This document shows, in pieces, positions 60,062 through 64,000 of a DNA stretch of 64,000 bases. The number at the start of each line of letters is the position of its first letter. Within the stretch, counting starts at the first letter, position 1. Position numbers and translations under genes: made by a program. The stretch is from Epiperipatus broadwayi (Eukaryota > Onychophora > Udeonychophora > Euonychophora > Peripatidae), in contig JAQFVV010006245.1 of assembly GCA_028023455.1 (NCBI GenBank), positions 7,271,331 to 7,335,330 of the forward strand, read 5' to 3'. A model generated the notes under the pieces. That model saw only the letters and a list, made by a program, of their open reading frames with translations. It was not told the origin of the DNA and searched no databases.

Positions 60062-61499
60062 ATTTATTAAACATTTTTTCTAATTGTTTTTATTAATTTT
60101 TTTTTCTTAAAGTGAAGATAAATTTATCAGATTCTATTTTAAAATATATTTCTTTAGGAATACAAATTAAAAGGAAGTGACAATTGAATACAAACATGAA
60201 AAAATTGATTGTGCAATGTATTTAATTTTTTAAGATAAAAGAGTATATTATAAGTTGAGAAATTTAATAATTTAATATTTAAAAAAATTGCTTGACATTT
60301 ATAAAAAGTAATACAATTATGTTAATATTTAGATATTTGAGTGCTTTGAAAATGAATGTAGTAATTAAAAATGGCATAAATTTATTTAGATATATAACAA
60401 CAATAACTTTAAAATATTGCTTAATATACAGAACCAAACAAAGATACTGAATAACATTCGCTTAATCAAAATGTATATTGTGGAGTAATTTGTATTTTAC
60501 TAATATTAATTACTAATTGTTTTTGGAAATAAAGATTAATTTATTGGATTATAATTTTAAAATATATTAATTTAAGTGGATACATTAGAAGGAAGTGAAA
60601 ATATAATGTTTACATTAAAATTAGGATTATACAATATATTTTAAAGATTAAAATGTGTAAATTAAGAAGTTTAATAATTTTATATTTAAAAAGTAATTAT
60701 TTAATATTTATATATAATAGTACAATTACATTAATATCTACTCATTTGAATTCTTTGAAAGTGAAGAGGTAATTTATATTCTTGGTAAATATGTCTAGAC
60801 ACATAAGAACAATAGCATTAGAATATTGGGGTGTTGTAAAGAGCTCAGATCACTCAAAATGAGACTGTTTTAAGTCAAATCATATGTTGTATTTTTTTCT
60901 TTGATTTTGGAAATAGAAATGAATTCGTAAGATAGCAATTTTAAAATTTAAGTTAATTATTAATATGATTATAATTTTGTCTGAACTTGTGTTTAAAATA
61001 AAATTAACTCTAATTTATTAAAATGTTTAATTTACAGTTCAGTTATTGAAGAGTTTAAACTTCTATAGCATAAAAAAATTCAAGTCAGTTTAACTGTTTG
61101 CTTATTTTTGAATTTTGTTGATTAAATTCAAATGTTATTATATGTTTTAGAACTATATGATCTCTGAAATAATGTTTTTACAACATATTCATATGAGCTA
61201 AAATAATTATAGAAAGTAAATTGATCACAACAAAATTGTCATGATTGACAAATTTTTACTTTCAAATATAATAAACCATTGCACATTTTTTTTAGTTAAA
61301 TAGTCAAGCAATTTAATTTCCAAATTATATTTTAATATAAATTTTTATATACTTTAACTATTCTTTTGCATAACAAGAATTTTATGATACTTGTTATTTT
61401 ATTTTAGGAAAGATTAAAATATATCACAACATTATAATAGCTATACTTAGAAAATTGCATACAAGTAACATTCCAAACAGTTTAATTATCCACAAAATG
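60062..61499. other. AT-rich intergenic DNA
   Basis: A loosely repeated segment occurs: 'ttaat.attt.atattt' through 'gaaggaagtga' near 60150-60330 and 60560-60730 share order, suggesting an old ~420-bp duplication. No gene. Confidence 0.4.
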
Positions 61500-61830
61500 A
61501 TGTGTACATATATATAAAAAGAGAAAGAAAAAAATGGATGGACATGTTTCTAGATGTATGAATGATTGTAGTAACTGATGGATAAATGTATTATAAATGA
61601 TGATAGATATATGCACCAATAAGCAGATCAGTAATTGGGTAGATAATTATATAAGTGGAAAAATAGGTAAATAGATAGTTGGATGAAGTGGTGAATTATA
61701 AATAGATTGTTAGTTGGATGGATATATTTGTAGATAACAGGCAGAAATATAGAAAAAAACCCATCTAAACAGATGAACAGCTAGCCAGATAAATAGTTGT
61801 ATGGATAAATGAATAAATAAAGAAATCTTT
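61500..61830. repeat. Decayed GATA/GGAT tetranucleotide tract
   Basis: About 300 bp enriched in gata, ggat, gaat and agat words without clean periodicity, as expected of an old microsatellite of the same class as 9292-9815 (opposite strand). Confidence 0.55.
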
Positions 61831-63129
61831 CTGCAGACATTTATATTTTTGTGATATACAATATATTCTTTTCTTTATCAATTATATTTGATAAAAAAAA
61901 AAAGTAAAATAACGATTAACTTTTATTTTATTCAATGTATTGTTTTTTATTTTATATAAAAATATTTGTACAGTCTTTGAAACCTTGACAAATAAATAAT
62001 TAATGGGGTCTAACTTAATTATAAATCTAAAGAAATTATCTATTCGTCATTTTTAAATAAAGAAAAAATTTTTTTTTAAAAATTTAATACATTTAAAATT
62101 TTTAATTAAAAGTTAATGAACTCTAAAATGTTATTTAAAGAAATGTGCACGTATATATTTTTGTTAATATTAAAAATAAAGAAAAAAAAAACAATTAAAT
62201 TATAATCTTAACCATTTTTCACAATTGCATTTTGTTTTATGTTTTGATATATTCTCATCAAAATAGTTTTTCTTTTTTGTGACAGGATTTTTTAAAAACA
62301 TTTTATGTCATATTTATCTGAAAAAATTATAATTATTTTTGCATTTTGAATCCTTAATAGATAACGAAAAGAAGACATTTTCGTTTTATAAATCCGCAGC
62401 TTTAAAATTGACTGTGAATGAGTAAAAATTGTTGACAGTTTTGCCTTTCTCATCAGCAACAAAATGATCCACCAATCAAGAGATTTCTCACAAATTGGCA
62501 GTGAAAAGCTGAAAAGAAAATCACTGCATAAAGAAACATATATTTAAAAACAAAGATCAAAATTGTTCAACTAATAAAAATTGGATACTAAAGAAAGATA
62601 GGAAAACTATTACTTTTGTATATTGGAGAAAGATAATAAAAATATTATGGGCTGTTTAAAAAATAAACAATTTACCAGCTTAAAGTTGTCTTATTTTTGT
62701 CATTTTATAAAACAATATATTTATTTTAAAAAATTCATAAAGCTTAATAAAAGAAGGAAAAGAGGAACCAACAGTGAAATGATTAAATTTCATTTTTAAA
62801 ATAATGAATGTTCATTGAAAATCTGAAAAAATAAGCAGATAATGCCATTCTGATAAAAAAAAAAAAAACTTCAACAAAATCACTTCAACCTGATAATATT
62901 TAATAATGATAACAATAACAACAATATTAATAATAATAATAATAATAATCTTTATTTATTTATATTGAGCAATCAACAGTGTGCTGAATGAAACAGGTAG
63001 AATATGATAAATTTACATATATATAATATTAATCAAATATATGATATGTTTATATATGCATAAAAATAAGATTTGAAAGATGAAAATTTACAAATGATAT
63101 TGTATAAAATATAAAATTAAACATTATAT
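61831..63129. other. AT-rich intergenic DNA with (AAT)n at 62917-62949
   Basis: A trinucleotide run lies in A-rich sequence. A normal-complexity patch at 62380-62530 shows no domain. Confidence 0.5.
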
Positions 63130-63690
63130 GAATAGAAAAAAACAGTCATATATTTATAGACAAGCATTAGATTTTATATTATATATAATATTATTTAATT
63201 GAAATTTTATAAATTCAATCAAACAAGTTTTTTTTTAAAATAATATTTTGCAATTTTGTTGACAGATTTTTTAGTATCAGAAACAAATCTATTAAGCAGA
63301 TCCAAAACATGATATTCTCTTTGTCTTCTAATACAATAAGGAGTTTTAATTTGTTTGAATTTGCTTTTATTAGTATAAATTGTATAAATTATTCAGTATT
63401 CCAAATGTTGCCATAGTGAAAACAAGCAATACCTGTTAAAAGTATTCCTAAGACATCTTATATAAAATAAGGGCAGAGCATAATTTTGCAATATACAGAT
63501 TTCAAATGTAACCAAAAAAAAAAACCATGATTCAAAAATATTTAAAACAGCATTTCTTGGTAAAAGTGATCATATTTGAAAGGATGTATAATTTTGCTGA
63601 TCCAAACAAGTCTATAAAGAAGCTGTATGATCAGATAGTGATAAATTTTAATCTAACCAGACACCCAAATAATAATAATAAAAAACACCA
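63130..63690 (-). pseudogene. C-terminal RT relic of a non-LTR retrotransposon
   Basis: Minus strand from ~63680: YLGVWLD*NLSLSDHTASL, resembling the LGVWLD..L..DHI segment that follows the reverse-transcriptase palm in LINE elements of the CR1/L2/Jockey type. Further on, in another frame, FKQIKTPYCIRRQREYHV, then LLNRFVSDTKKSVNKIAKYY stays open for ~50 residues. Several stops and frameshifts lie between. No promoter, poly(A) tail or target duplication identified. Confidence 0.4.
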
Positions 63691-64000
63691 AGTTACTAAT
63701 TAACTGGATTTTTATATATTATTTTTAAATTTAAGAAAATGAGGTTAATAGATGGCACAGAAATATTAACCACATTAGTAAACGACAGGAAATTAAAAAA
63801 ATAGTTAAATAGCATTAAAACATTTTTCAAATTCTATCTCACAATTTCATTATCATACAAAATATGTTTTAAAAGGCCAAAAACAACAACAACAACAAAA
63901 AAGATAAAGCAAAACATTTTATTACAATTTTCCAATACACATAATTAATAATTTCAGTATAGATAGGTGCACTATATATCTAAATAAATCATTGACATAA
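63691..64000. other. AT-rich intergenic DNA at window edge
   Basis: No features recognised; a CAA trinucleotide run lies at ~63884-63897. Confidence 0.5.

Overview
The window is metazoan, repeat-dominated and very AT-rich (roughly a quarter G+C by eye), with one 500-base scaffold gap. I found no host protein-coding gene: every credible coding stretch belongs to a mobile element. Animal origin is supported by Penelope-like elements (PLEs) with GIY-YIG endonucleases, a gag-bearing LTR retrotransposon, LINE reverse-transcriptase relics, a tRNA-derived SINE, a hAT-like DNA transposon and long microsatellites. The species cannot be fixed from the sequence. CpG-to-TpG/CpA decay between the two LTR copies implies a genome that methylates CpG, now or in the past.

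Layout. 1-5937: a minus-strand, gag-only LTR retrotransposon with 1.8-kb LTRs; the outer end lies off the left edge. 5938-11626: AT-rich DNA with a 524-bp TATC array. 11627-16187: a locus of ~450-bp repeats, interrupted by a 2.1-kb repeat that is itself interrupted by a ~1-kb TIR element. 16188-24323: AT-rich DNA with a LINE relic and a 106-bp SINE. 24324-26580: the gap, a minisatellite built from an LTR/primer-binding-site junction, a probable LTR, and three consecutive tandem arrays of 56, 87 and 71 bp. 26581-38028: mostly featureless, with a 325-bp repeat family arranged as a palindrome. 38029-39172: a second 450-bp-family locus. 39688-43045: a long hairpin, a PLE relic and small inverted repeats. 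45049-46930: a ~470-bp repeat palindrome followed by another hairpin. 47845-55371: hAT-like element, second copy of the 2-kb repeat, a 320-bp repeat family, and a LINE RT relic. 57062-64000: an 800-bp hairpin, a second PLE endonuclease, decayed microsatellites and a LINE relic.

The most interesting content is RNA-level. Two unrelated repeat families (~450 and ~470 bp), each arranged as head-to-tail partial dimers that then turn around, carry a motif with hammerhead-ribozyme geometry: the CUGANGA core, a stem II hairpin, GAA(A), a tiny stem III, and a complementary stem I across the predicted cleavage site. In the 470-bp family the motif is followed by a pol III B-box-like sequence. A PLE relic has hammerhead-like motifs at both ends in inverted orientation, and a further one stands alone at 55344. 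This is the expected layout of retrozyme-like, self-cleaving non-autonomous retroelements living beside PLEs. Most copies carry core mutations, and several of these fit decay of a CpG inside the ribozyme core. All of this was read by eye; no alignment, folding or database search was run.
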